DNA of 64,000 nt from positions 310,001 to 374,000 of the forward strand of contig NZ_JBPJSQ010000006.1 in the NCBI RefSeq assembly GCF_051192575.1, given 5' to 3'. Below are positions 25,854-33,397 of this stretch, in pieces (the first letter of the stretch is position 1; each line of letters opens with the position of its first letter). A model generated the notes under the pieces. That model saw only the letters and a list, made by a program, of their open reading frames with translations. It searched no databases and was not told the origin of the DNA. The DNA is from Aestuariimicrobium soli (GTDB lineage: Bacteria > Actinomycetota > Actinomycetes > Propionibacteriales > Propionibacteriaceae). Made by a program: the position numbers and the translations under genes.

Positions 25854-27378
25854 GATAGTTGGGCCCCGTCAAACCCGGAGTGGCCGGCGACCCGGACACC
25901 CGGTTGTACGACACACTCAACAACGGCTGATAGTTGCTGTCGGCCGAATAGAACCGCTTCCACCCATACGGATCGGTCTCATCATCAGCACGCAACATCA
26001 TCCCCACCTGAGCAGCAGTCGTGGCCGACCACGCCTGCGCCAGACCCGTCAAGTTGTACATCGACACCCGCCCCGCCGGACACGCGGTGGAGGCGCCCTT
26101 CGTCTGCGTCGACGTCGCCCGCTTCGACCCCACCGACGGCTGCACCGTCCACCGGGACGCCGTGCTCGACAACCCCGCATCGTAGGCAGACCAGGCCCGC
26201 TCCTCACACGACCACGAATGCTTCTCAAACATCGACAACGACGCCGACACAATCGTGCGGCCCTTGAACAGAGTGTTGTCCCAATTGAAATACGTGCGCG
26301 CCACCTGCCCCGACCCGTTGTTCCCCAGCTTCAACTCCCCATCAGCCGACTGATCCGTCGTGAAACCCTGCTGCACGAACGTGTCGAACGCCGGCGCACG
26401 ATAATCACTGGCATACGTGGGATCAATCGTCACCGGGAACCGGCGCTCCGCCCCCGTCAACCACGCCACCGACGCCACCACATCCACCCGCCGAGACGCC
26501 TTCCCACCCCGCAACGTCGCCGCCGCCGGCTTGAACACCACCGGCTCCACCACACCCCGATCGCCCACACCACGGTCCCCAACGGCGGGGCCCTTGCCCG
26601 CCGACGTGTCCGGCGCATCCCACATCACCGGAGAACCGAACCGACCCACCCGGGCCCCCTTGGCATTGGTCACCACCAACCCGCCCGCAGCATCCACCGA
26701 CGTCGACACTCCACCATCCGTGGTGACCGTGGTCGGCAACACCACCTGCCCGGCCTTCCCGAACCGGGACACCAGCTCCGCCGCGCCCGCCTTCGACTTC
26801 ACCACCCACAACAACTCAAACCCGGCCGGCAACACCTCCACGGTCACATCCACACCGGGCACCACCTCGGCGTAGACAGCCGTCGACCCCTCCACCGTCG
26901 GCACCGGCAGCTGCACCCCCGGCAACGACAACCCCACACCGCCCTCAACACTCACCACAGCAGCGGCCGGGGTCGTGCCCACCATGACCGCATCCTTCAC
27001 CGCGTTCGCGCGGAGCCGCCCGTCCGCCCCCCGCACCAAACGCGTGTCAATCCTGCGCCACCCACCCTCGGCGGCAGCGTCCTCAAACTGCACCGGACCG
27101 GCCGACACCTCCTGATCCACCACCCCATCAGGACGGACCCACGTCGACCCGAACTCCGTACGTTCCGACAACACCTCCACCCGCTGCCCCGTCGCCCGAG
27201 CCGTCACCGTCGCCGACACCCAATCAGGACGCACCAGATCACCCTGCGACGGGGAAGGGGAATCTGCCGGAGACGTCGGATCCGCCACCGCCCGCCCCGT
27301 CGGGACCACCGACCACACCAACGCCAACCCCACCACCACAGCAACCAACCGACGCAGAACCACCATCAGAATCTTCAT

Positions 27379-27487
27379 CGATCCACACCCAGCACCACCG
27401 CCAGGACTACGCCGGAAACGTTGGCCAACAAGCCAGCGAGCACACACTAAACAGCCCACCCACCCCAGCACAAGAGCCGGCACCAAC
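27379..27487 (-). promoter_or_regulatory. Duplicated promoter region, copy 2 (before the Rhs gene)
   Basis: Read on the minus strand: -35-like TTGTGC (27473-27468), 18 bases, -10-like TAGTGT (27449-27444), then the palindrome GTTGGCCAAC (27420-27429), about 40 bases before the ATG. It is a close copy of 16045-16157, upstream of the lipoprotein gene. Confidence 0.65.
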
Positions 27488-27630
27488 ATTTCCTGCAGAG
27501 GAGCGCGTTCGGAATGGATGCGCGGCGGCGCGGCTAGAGTGGCCAGCGCGGAGTCGCCCACTCGTCCGACTGCCACCCGACCCTCAATCTCGCCCGAGAG
27601 AAGGGTCGCACCATCCATCTGGGGGTTCAC

Positions 27631-27951
27631 ATGTCCTCACCCGCCAGCGCGAGGGAGCGCCGGAGCATCGACGTGGCACTCGTGGTGGCCTCCATCGCTG
27701 CCGGTCTCGCAGCGTGGCTACTGGGAGCCAGTTGGGCGTGCGCCACCGACGGCGGAGCAAACGCGTCTGACTGGTGCTTCCCGGCCGCCAAGCCACTCCA
27801 CTTGGTCGGGCTGGCCGTGGGGTCGGGAGCCTGGGTGGGTGGGCTCATAGCCATGGCGATCAGACGAGGGCAATCACTGACCGTGAGCCGCTCACTGCTG
27901 GGGCTCAGCCTGCTGATCTTCATCGCCATCGCGATCGCCTCACAGATCTGA
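27631..27951 (+). CDS. Small membrane protein of unknown function
   Basis: This 106-residue protein has three hydrophobic segments (about 15-36, 55-75, 86-104). A loop after the first has two cysteines (WACATDGG and DWCFPA). The ATG follows CTGGGGGTT, a weak ribosome site. TCGTCC motifs and GC content typical of the core return here, so it probably marks the right border of the island. No family is recognised. It converges on mogA. Confidence 0.6.
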   Translation: MSSPASARERRSIDVALVVASIAAGLAAWLLGASWACATDGGANASDWCFPAAKPLHLVGLAVGSGAWVGGLIAMAIRRGQSLTVSRSLLGLSLLIFIAIAIASQI

Positions 27952-27986
27952 CCCTCGGAACGCTGCGAATCGCAGCGCGCGCCCCG

Positions 27987-28505
27987 TCAGCTGGCGCCGA
28001 CGGGATCCATCGGATGGTCGCCCCCATCGAGCTGGTCGACCAGATGCACGAGCAGGGGCGACAGCACCGCCAGGGCGTCGCGGGCCCCGCCTCGACTCCC
28101 GGGCACGTTGATCACCACCGCGGGCGCGACGCCCTTCCGTCGGACCACCCCGGCGAGGCCTCCCGACAGCCACGACAGGGGGGTCTTGGACGCCCCGGCC
28201 GCCCGGATCGCCTCGCCGATCCCCGGAATCTCCACGTCCAACAAGGGCCGGGTCGCCGCCACCGTCACGTCGCGCGGCCCGATCCCGGTGCCACCGGTGG
28301 TGATCACCACCCGCACGCCGGCGTCGATGGCCGCCACGACGGCGGCGCGAATCTCGTCCGCCTCATCGGGCACGATCACGGGCTCGCCGACCGCGAACCC
28401 GAGCGAGGCCAACCCCTCCCGCAGAATCGGGCCCGACCGGTCTTCATAGACGTGGGCGTGAGCCCGGTCGGAGCAGGTGATCACGCAGGCGCGATGCTGG
28501 TTCAT
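27987..28505 (-). CDS. mogA: MogA/MoaB-family molybdopterin adenylyltransferase
   Basis: This 172-residue enzyme adenylates molybdopterin before MoeA inserts molybdate. Motifs: VITCSDRAH near the N-terminus, VVITTGGTGIGPRDVTV (MPT binding), GIGEAIRAAG and VINVPGSRGGARDAL. The ATG at 28505 lies 6 nt behind TACCAT and supports a leaderless transcript. It is divergent from the HTH-TOBE gene and belongs with the cofactor genes ending at moaC, from which the island separates it. Confidence 0.93.
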   Translation of the reverse strand: MNQHRACVITCSDRAHAHVYEDRSGPILREGLASLGFAVGEPVIVPDEADEIRAAVVAAIDAGVRVVITTGGTGIGPRDVTVAATRPLLDVEIPGIGEAIRAAGASKTPLSWLSGGLAGVVRRKGVAPAVVINVPGSRGGARDALAVLSPLLVHLVDQLDGGDHPMDPVGAS

Positions 28506-28511
28506 GGCCTC

Positions 28512-28517
28512 ATGGTA
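28512..28517 (-). promoter_or_regulatory. -10 box TACCAT of a leaderless mogA promoter
   Basis: TACCAT on the minus strand is followed after exactly 6 nt by the mogA ATG, and there is no room for a longer leader in the preferred model. Confidence 0.5.
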
Positions 28518-28532
28518 ACGATCGGTGCTTTC

Positions 28533-28549
28533 CATCACCCCGGTGGATG
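28533..28549. promoter_or_regulatory. Imperfect dyad between mogA and the HTH-TOBE gene
   Basis: CATCACCCCGGTGGATG is a 17-base inverted repeat matching at 12 of 16 paired positions. It is midway in the 75-base divergent gap and next to both -10 boxes, a good place for a molybdate-responsive repressor, perhaps the HTH-TOBE protein itself. This is unproven. Confidence 0.35.
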
Positions 28550-28568
28550 AACGCGCAGATGCGGCTGA

Positions 28569-28574
28569 TACTTT
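28569..28574 (+). promoter_or_regulatory. -10 box TACTTT of a leaderless promoter
   Basis: TACTTT ends 6 nt before the ATG of the HTH-TOBE gene at 28581. No ribosome-binding sequence is present in the pyrimidine-rich spacer CCTTTC. Confidence 0.5.
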
Positions 28575-28580
28575 CCTTTC

Positions 28581-28991
28581 ATGCCGCAGATTCGGATCTC
28601 TCAGGTCGCCACCCTGCTCGGCGTGAGCGACGACACCGTGCGTCGGTGGGTCGACCAGGGCCGGCTGAGCGCCCACAAGGACGACGCGAACCGTCTGGTC
28701 GTCGAGGGGTCCGCCGCCGCCACCCTCGCGGTTGAACTCGCCGCCGAGGTCGACCACGACGCGCTCGACCCCGGCTCACACCGGCGTTCGGCCCGCAACC
28801 ATCTGACCGGCATCGTCACCCGCATCGTCAGCGATCCAGTGATGAGTCAGGTGGAGTTGCAGTGCGGCGCGAACCGCGTCGTCTCCCTGATCTCGACCGA
28901 GGCCGTGAACGACCTGGGCCTCGAGGTGGGGTCCATCGCCACGGCGGTCATCAAGGCCACCAACGTCTCACTCGAGGGAGCCCCCGCATGA
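28581..28991 (+). CDS. Molybdate-responsive HTH-TOBE protein
   Basis: A 136-residue protein with two parts. Residues 1-50 form a MerR/excisionase-like DNA-binding helix-turn-helix (ISQVATLLGVSDDTVRRWVDQGR). Residues about 70-133 form a TOBE/Mop oxyanion-binding domain (RNHLTGIVTRIVSDPVMSQV, NDLGLEVGSIATAVIKATNV). Such proteins bind molybdate and are thought to sense or store it. Placement directly before modABC (stop overlaps the modA start) suggests control of molybdate uptake. It may also replace the TOBE domain missing from ModC. Confidence 0.85.
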   Translation: MPQIRISQVATLLGVSDDTVRRWVDQGRLSAHKDDANRLVVEGSAAATLAVELAAEVDHDALDPGSHRRSARNHLTGIVTRIVSDPVMSQVELQCGANRVVSLISTEAVNDLGLEVGSIATAVIKATNVSLEGAPA

Positions 28992-29749
28992 CCCACTCCG
29001 TGCCCAGCCGTTCGCCGCGCCGGGCCGCGGCCCGAGCCGCGGCACTGGTGCTCGCCGCCGCCCTTGCCCTCGGGCTGCCAGCCTGCAGTTCCCAGCCCGA
29101 CACGACCACCGTCTTCGCGGCCGCCTCGCTCTCGACGGTCTTCCCCCAGATCGCGGACGAGGCCAAGACCCCGGCGACGTTCAGCTTCGACGGCTCGTCG
29201 GGGCTCGTCGACCAGCTGGAGGGCGGCGCGCCGGCCGATGTGCTCGCCACGGCCGACAAGACCACGATGGATCGCGCCGTCAAGGGCGGCCTGGTCGAGA
29301 CGCCCCGCGAGTTCGCCACCAACCAACTCGCCCTGGTGGTGCCGAAGGGCAACCCGGCGGGTGTCACCGACCTCGCCGATCTCGACGGCAAGAAGCTGGT
29401 GATCTGCGCCCCCGAGGTTCCCTGCGGTCGCGCCACCCTGCAGGTCGCCCAGGACCGCTCGATCACCCTCAAGCCTGTCTCGGAGGAACTCAAGGTCACC
29501 GACGTCGTCGGCAAGGTGGCCTCCGGTGAGGCCGATGCAGGCGTCGCCTACACCACCGACGCCAACGACGAGGTCGAGGTGATCACCCTGCCCGGCGCCG
29601 ACAAGCGGGCCACCCATCTCTACATCGCCAGGGTGAAGGGCACCACCAAGGGCTCCGGGGCCGATGCGTTCATCGCCGCGGTCACCGGCGAGACCGGCCG
29701 GCGTCTGCTGACCGCCAAGGGCTTCGGCCCGGCAGGCGCGGGCGTCTGA
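28988..29749 (+). CDS. modA: Molybdate-binding lipoprotein ModA
   Basis: This 253-residue extracellular binding protein of the molybdate ABC importer has a signal peptide with lipobox LPAC (Cys about 36). The mature part has the oxyanion-binding segments FAAASLSTVF, FDGSSGLVDQLEGGAPADVL, VPCGRATLQ and GEADAGVAYTTDA. The ATG overlaps the TGA of the HTH-TOBE gene. It is followed by modB after five bases. The length is normal. Confidence 0.94.
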   Translation: MTHSVPSRSPRRAAARAAALVLAAALALGLPACSSQPDTTTVFAAASLSTVFPQIADEAKTPATFSFDGSSGLVDQLEGGAPADVLATADKTTMDRAVKGGLVETPREFATNQLALVVPKGNPAGVTDLADLDGKKLVICAPEVPCGRATLQVAQDRSITLKPVSEELKVTDVVGKVASGEADAGVAYTTDANDEVEVITLPGADKRATHLYIARVKGTTKGSGADAFIAAVTGETGRRLLTAKGFGPAGAGV

Positions 29750-29754
29750 CGACG

Positions 29755-30549
29755 GTGTCCCGAGCCCGCGTCACCGCCCCGCCACCCCGCACCGCCTGGG
29801 TGGCATTCTCCCTTGCCGCAGCGCTGATCGGGCTGCCGCTGTTGACCCTGGTGATCCGCGCCCCGTGGGGCAGGCTGCCCACGCTGCTGGGCACCACCGA
29901 GGCGCAGCAGGCGCTGGGGCTCAGCCTCGGCACGTGCGTGGTCAGCACGGTGATCGTGGTGCTCCTCGGGGTGCCGACGGCCGTCGTGCTGGCACGGGCC
30001 CGCGGGCGATGGGTGGAGGTGGCGCGCACGCTGTTCAGCCTCCCGATGGTGCTGCCGCCGGTCGTCGCAGGCTTGGCCCTGCTCGCCACCTTCGGACGAT
30101 GGGGGCTGATCGGTCGTCCGCTGTCGCAGGCCGGCATCGAGATCGGGTTCACCACCACCGCCGTGGTCGTCGCCCAGGTCTTCGTCTCGCTGCCGTTCAT
30201 GATCGGCTCGCTCGAGGGATCGCTGCGATCGAATGCCGGCGACCACGAACTCGTCGCCGCCGGGCTCGGGGCGCATCCCTTGCGGGTACTGCTGACCGTG
30301 ACCATTCCCATGAGCGCGCCCGCGATCGTGGCCGCCGGTGCGCTCGCCTTCGCCCGCGCCCTGGGCGAGTTCGGCGCCACGCTCACCTTTGCGGGCTCCC
30401 TGCCCGGGGTCACCCGCACCCTGCCGCTGGAGATCTATTTGCTCCGTGAGGCCGACCCCGACCTGTCGCTCGCCCTGTCGCTGGTGCTGCTGGCGGTCGC
30501 GGCTGTACTGGTGGTCGCGACCTCCCGCTGGGGAGGCATCCGTGGCTGA
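29755..30549 (+). CDS. modB: Molybdate ABC transporter permease ModB
   Basis: This 264-residue inner-membrane permease has about six hydrophobic segments. The EAA-type cytoplasmic loop is at about residues 163-190 (ELVAAGLGAHPLRVLLTVTI), the docking site for ModC. FARALGEFGATLTFAGSLPG is the ModB-type signature after it. The GTG at 29755 is preceded by TGACGAC and lies five bases after modA. It overlaps modC by eight bases. Confidence 0.95.
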   Translation: MSRARVTAPPPRTAWVAFSLAAALIGLPLLTLVIRAPWGRLPTLLGTTEAQQALGLSLGTCVVSTVIVVLLGVPTAVVLARARGRWVEVARTLFSLPMVLPPVVAGLALLATFGRWGLIGRPLSQAGIEIGFTTTAVVVAQVFVSLPFMIGSLEGSLRSNAGDHELVAAGLGAHPLRVLLTVTIPMSAPAIVAAGALAFARALGEFGATLTFAGSLPGVTRTLPLEIYLLREADPDLSLALSLVLLAVAAVLVVATSRWGGIRG

Positions 30550-31258
30550 CCCCGTGCACGTGCGCGCCACCCTCGCGGAGCGGGGCCTCGACCTCGACCT
30601 CGATCTTCCCGGCGGACGAACCACCGCCGTCATCGGCCCCAACGGTGCGGGCAAGTCGACCCTCGTCCACCTGTTGCACGGCGCCCTGGCCCCGGATGCC
30701 GGTGAGATCTCCCTCGGCCCACGTCTGTGGGTGCGCTCCGGTAACGGACGACGCGTCTGGGTGCCCACCCAACGTCGCGGATGCGCCGTCGTCGGGCAGA
30801 ACGCGAGCCTGTTCCCCCACCTGAGCGTGCTCGACAACGTCGCCTACGGGCCCCGTTCGCACGGGCACTCCCGCGCCCTGGCGCGCCGCCGAGCCGAGGC
30901 CGAACTCGACGCGGTGGGGCTCGCTGACCTGGCGGGACGTCGTCCGCGGCAACTGTCGGGCGGGCAGGCAAAACGGGTGGCCATTGCACGCGCCCTCGCG
31001 GTCGATCCCCGACTGGTGTTACTGGACGAACCTTTCGCCGGGGTCGACGTCACCACCATTCCCGAACTGCGCGCCCTCCTGGCCAGCCGCCTGGCCTCGA
31101 AAACCGCACTGCTGGTCACGCACGAGATCGACGATGTTCGCGCCATGGCCGACCATGTGGTGCACCTGGAATCGGGGCGCGTCGTGAATGAGGGATCACC
31201 CGAGACAGTGTTCGACCGGCCGGGCACGAGGTTCCTGCGGGAGTTCGTGGCTGAGTAG
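30542..31258 (+). CDS. modC: Molybdate ABC transporter ATPase ModC, without TOBE domain
   Basis: A 238-residue ATPase that powers molybdate import. Walker A is GPNGAGKST (residues 32-40), the signature is LSGGQAKRVAIARAL, Walker B is LVLLDEPFAG and the H-loop is VTHEIDD. Most ModC proteins have about 350 residues with a C-terminal TOBE domain. Here the chain ends after the ATPase domain (RFLREFVAE), while a TOBE domain is encoded separately at 28581. The start GTG overlaps the end of modB. Confidence 0.94.
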   Translation: MADPVHVRATLAERGLDLDLDLPGGRTTAVIGPNGAGKSTLVHLLHGALAPDAGEISLGPRLWVRSGNGRRVWVPTQRRGCAVVGQNASLFPHLSVLDNVAYGPRSHGHSRALARRRAEAELDAVGLADLAGRRPRQLSGGQAKRVAIARALAVDPRLVLLDEPFAGVDVTTIPELRALLASRLASKTALLVTHEIDDVRAMADHVVHLESGRVVNEGSPETVFDRPGTRFLREFVAE

Positions 31259-31261
31259 GTT
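31256..31261 (+). promoter_or_regulatory. -10 box TAGGTT of a leaderless promoter
   Basis: TAGGTT starts within the modC stop codon (TAG) and ends 6 nt before the ATG of the S9 peptidase. The S9 peptidase can thus be transcribed independently of modABC. Confidence 0.5.
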
Positions 31262-31267
31262 GGATCC

Positions 31268-33388
31268 ATGCGTCCCGACCAACTCGACCTGCTGACCACC
31301 GTTTCGACTCCCGAGATCCATCCGTCCGGCACCTGGGCACTGGTCTCCACCAGCCGCCCCAGCTTCGAGGTCGACAGCTATGTCGGCCAGCTGTGGCGCG
31401 TGCCGCTCAGCGCCGACGGCGACGAGGGCTCGGACCAGCCGCGCCGCATCACCCGCGGACGAGCCGACGCCGGGGCGAAGTTCTCCCCCGATGGGGAGCT
31501 GATCGCGTTCCTGCGAGCCGTCGACGGCAAGCCGCAGCTGCACCTGGTGGAGTCGTCCGGTGGTGAACCGGTGGCGATCACCGACCAGAAGTTGGGCGTG
31601 CGCGAGTTCTGCTTCTCACCCGACGGTGCGACCATCGCCTTTACCGCCCGGGTGCCCGAGCCGGGCCGCTACGGCACCGACGACGACATCCCCTCCGCGC
31701 TGGAAGACCCGCGCCACTTCACGGGCAACAAGCTGCAGATGAACGGGGTCGGCTGGCTGAACGGGCGCCCGCTGCAGGTCTTCACGGTGGCCACCCCCAG
31801 CCTCGACGACGAGCCGCGGGTGAAGCCGATCGGGCGGGCCAAGCCGAAGCCGGCCACCGACGAGGACGACCCGCAGGCGTCCTCGCTCGTGCCCCCGGCC
31901 ACCCGCCTGACCGAGGACGACATCGACTGGACGAACCCCGTGTTCACCCCCGACGGCCAGGCCCTGATTCTGTCGGCGAGCGCCCACGACGGCCGTGAGA
32001 ACGACCTCGTCGACGACCTCTACCACCTGGCGGTGGAGTCCAAGCAGGTCACTCGGCTCACCAACACGGGCACGATCTCGAAGAAGAACCACCTGCTGGG
32101 TGCGAGCAACCCGGTCTTCTCGGCCGACGGCAAGCACCTGTTCTTCATCGGGCAGCCGCTTGGTGAGGATGGTCTCGACTTCGTCGGCCACCACGCCCAG
32201 ATCTTCGTGATGCCCGCCCCGTCTAGCCGCAAGCCCAAGGCCGGCAAGGTGACCGAGCTCACGCCCGCCAGCTACACCGTGGCGAGCCCTCCTCGTCCGT
32301 TCGGCGACGACGGCGTGATCGTCACCGACGACCACCGCGGCTCGGGGCGCATCCTGACGGTCACCGCCAAGGGCGGCGTCGAGGTGCTGTACGACGGCGC
32401 CCTCATGGCCGAGGGGGTGGCCGCCGTCGGTGATCCTGCGGGCGAGATCGTGGTCGCCACCGTGGCCGGCCCGCGGACGATGGGTGAGGTCGCCCTCGTC
32501 CGTGATGGGAAGGCCCGCGACGGCGAGCTGCGCGTGCTCACCGACTTCTCGGCGGCCCTGCAGCGGGAGACCACGATCGTCGACCCGGTCGAGTTTGAGG
32601 CCACCGGCGCCGACGGCTACCCGGTGCATGGCTGGGTGCTGAAGCCCGCCGCGACCGGCAAGGGCCGCGGCAAGCAGAAGACCCCGGTGCTGCTCAACAT
32701 TCACGGCGGGCCGTACGCGGCCTACCACGAGACCTACTTCGACGAGTTCCAGACCTACCTCGAGGCGGGCTACGCGGTGGTGGCGTGCAACCCGCGCGGA
32801 GCCATGGGTTACGGGGCCGAGCACGGGCAGGCCATCAAGGGCGACTTCGGCAACCTCGACATGGCCGACATCCTCACCTTCCTCGACGCCGCCCTCGCCG
32901 AGAACCCCGACCTCGACGCCGACCGGGTCGGCATCATGGGCGGCTCCTACGGCGGCTACATGACGGCCTGGATCATCGGACACGACCACCGCTGGGCGGG
33001 AGCCATCGTCGAGCGCGGGTTCCTCGACGGCGCGACGTTCGTGGGGTCGTCCGACATCGGATGGTTCTTCGCGGGTCAGTACCAGGGGCACACGGCCGAG
33101 GAGATGAACCGCCAGTCGCCGATGTGGCTGACCGACCAGGTCACCACCCCGACCCTCGTGCTGCACTCCGAACTCGACCTGCGCTGCCCGATCGCGCAGG
33201 GGCTGAACTACTACGGACGCCTCAAGCAGGCCGGGGTCGACACCGAGATCCTGATCTTCCCCGGCGAGAACCACGAACTGTCCCGCTCGGGCAGCCCGTG
33301 GCACCGGCGCCAGCGCTTCGAGAAGATCCTCGAGTTCTGGGCCAAGCACCTGCCGTCCGCCCTCAACACCCCCCAGACCACGAACTGA
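31268..33388 (+). CDS. S9-family prolyl oligopeptidase / acylaminoacyl peptidase
   Basis: This 706-residue cytoplasmic serine peptidase is without signal peptide. The N-terminal 430 residues form a WD40-like beta-propeller (repeats such as FSPDGELIAFLR and FSPDGATIAFTA). The C-terminal alpha/beta hydrolase has the nucleophile in GGSYGGYMTAW (Ser about 560), the acid in SELDLRCPI and the His in GENHELSRSG. The family cleaves short peptides or N-acylated residues. The M3 peptidase gene follows after nine bases, suggesting a two-gene peptide degradation operon. Confidence 0.93.
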   Translation: MRPDQLDLLTTVSTPEIHPSGTWALVSTSRPSFEVDSYVGQLWRVPLSADGDEGSDQPRRITRGRADAGAKFSPDGELIAFLRAVDGKPQLHLVESSGGEPVAITDQKLGVREFCFSPDGATIAFTARVPEPGRYGTDDDIPSALEDPRHFTGNKLQMNGVGWLNGRPLQVFTVATPSLDDEPRVKPIGRAKPKPATDEDDPQASSLVPPATRLTEDDIDWTNPVFTPDGQALILSASAHDGRENDLVDDLYHLAVESKQVTRLTNTGTISKKNHLLGASNPVFSADGKHLFFIGQPLGEDGLDFVGHHAQIFVMPAPSSRKPKAGKVTELTPASYTVASPPRPFGDDGVIVTDDHRGSGRILTVTAKGGVEVLYDGALMAEGVAAVGDPAGEIVVATVAGPRTMGEVALVRDGKARDGELRVLTDFSAALQRETTIVDPVEFEATGADGYPVHGWVLKPAATGKGRGKQKTPVLLNIHGGPYAAYHETYFDEFQTYLEAGYAVVACNPRGAMGYGAEHGQAIKGDFGNLDMADILTFLDAALAENPDLDADRVGIMGGSYGGYMTAWIIGHDHRWAGAIVERGFLDGATFVGSSDIGWFFAGQYQGHTAEEMNRQSPMWLTDQVTTPTLVLHSELDLRCPIAQGLNYYGRLKQAGVDTEILIFPGENHELSRSGSPWHRRQRFEKILEFWAKHLPSALNTPQTTN

Positions 33389-33397
33389 GAGGCCCTC

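Larger units (their letters stand above)
20916..27378 (-). pseudogene. Secreted Rhs/YD-repeat polymorphic toxin, read in two frames
   Basis: One gene of about 2150 codons is read in two frames that meet at a G7 run (25847-25853). With six G the protein is continuous (PNYRG then VQWTSKTPTA). Order: a signal peptide (MKILMVVLRRLVAVVVGLAL, cleavage after AVA), a DNRLRE-like domain (ARTYFNWDNTLFKGRTIVSA), fibronectin-like repeats, a region with AFNTPGAGLSVSRTFSSLAG-type sequence, more than ten YD repeats (YDNLGRV, YDPAGRV, YDEWGRE, YDALGQV), and the Rhs core end GARLHNPTTGLFTSLDPI ... YGYPNDPINHVDLDG. After DLDG comes a 133-residue tip. Each frame is long and clean, so it could be active by slippage, a recent mutation or a sequencing error. 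Confidence 0.85.
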
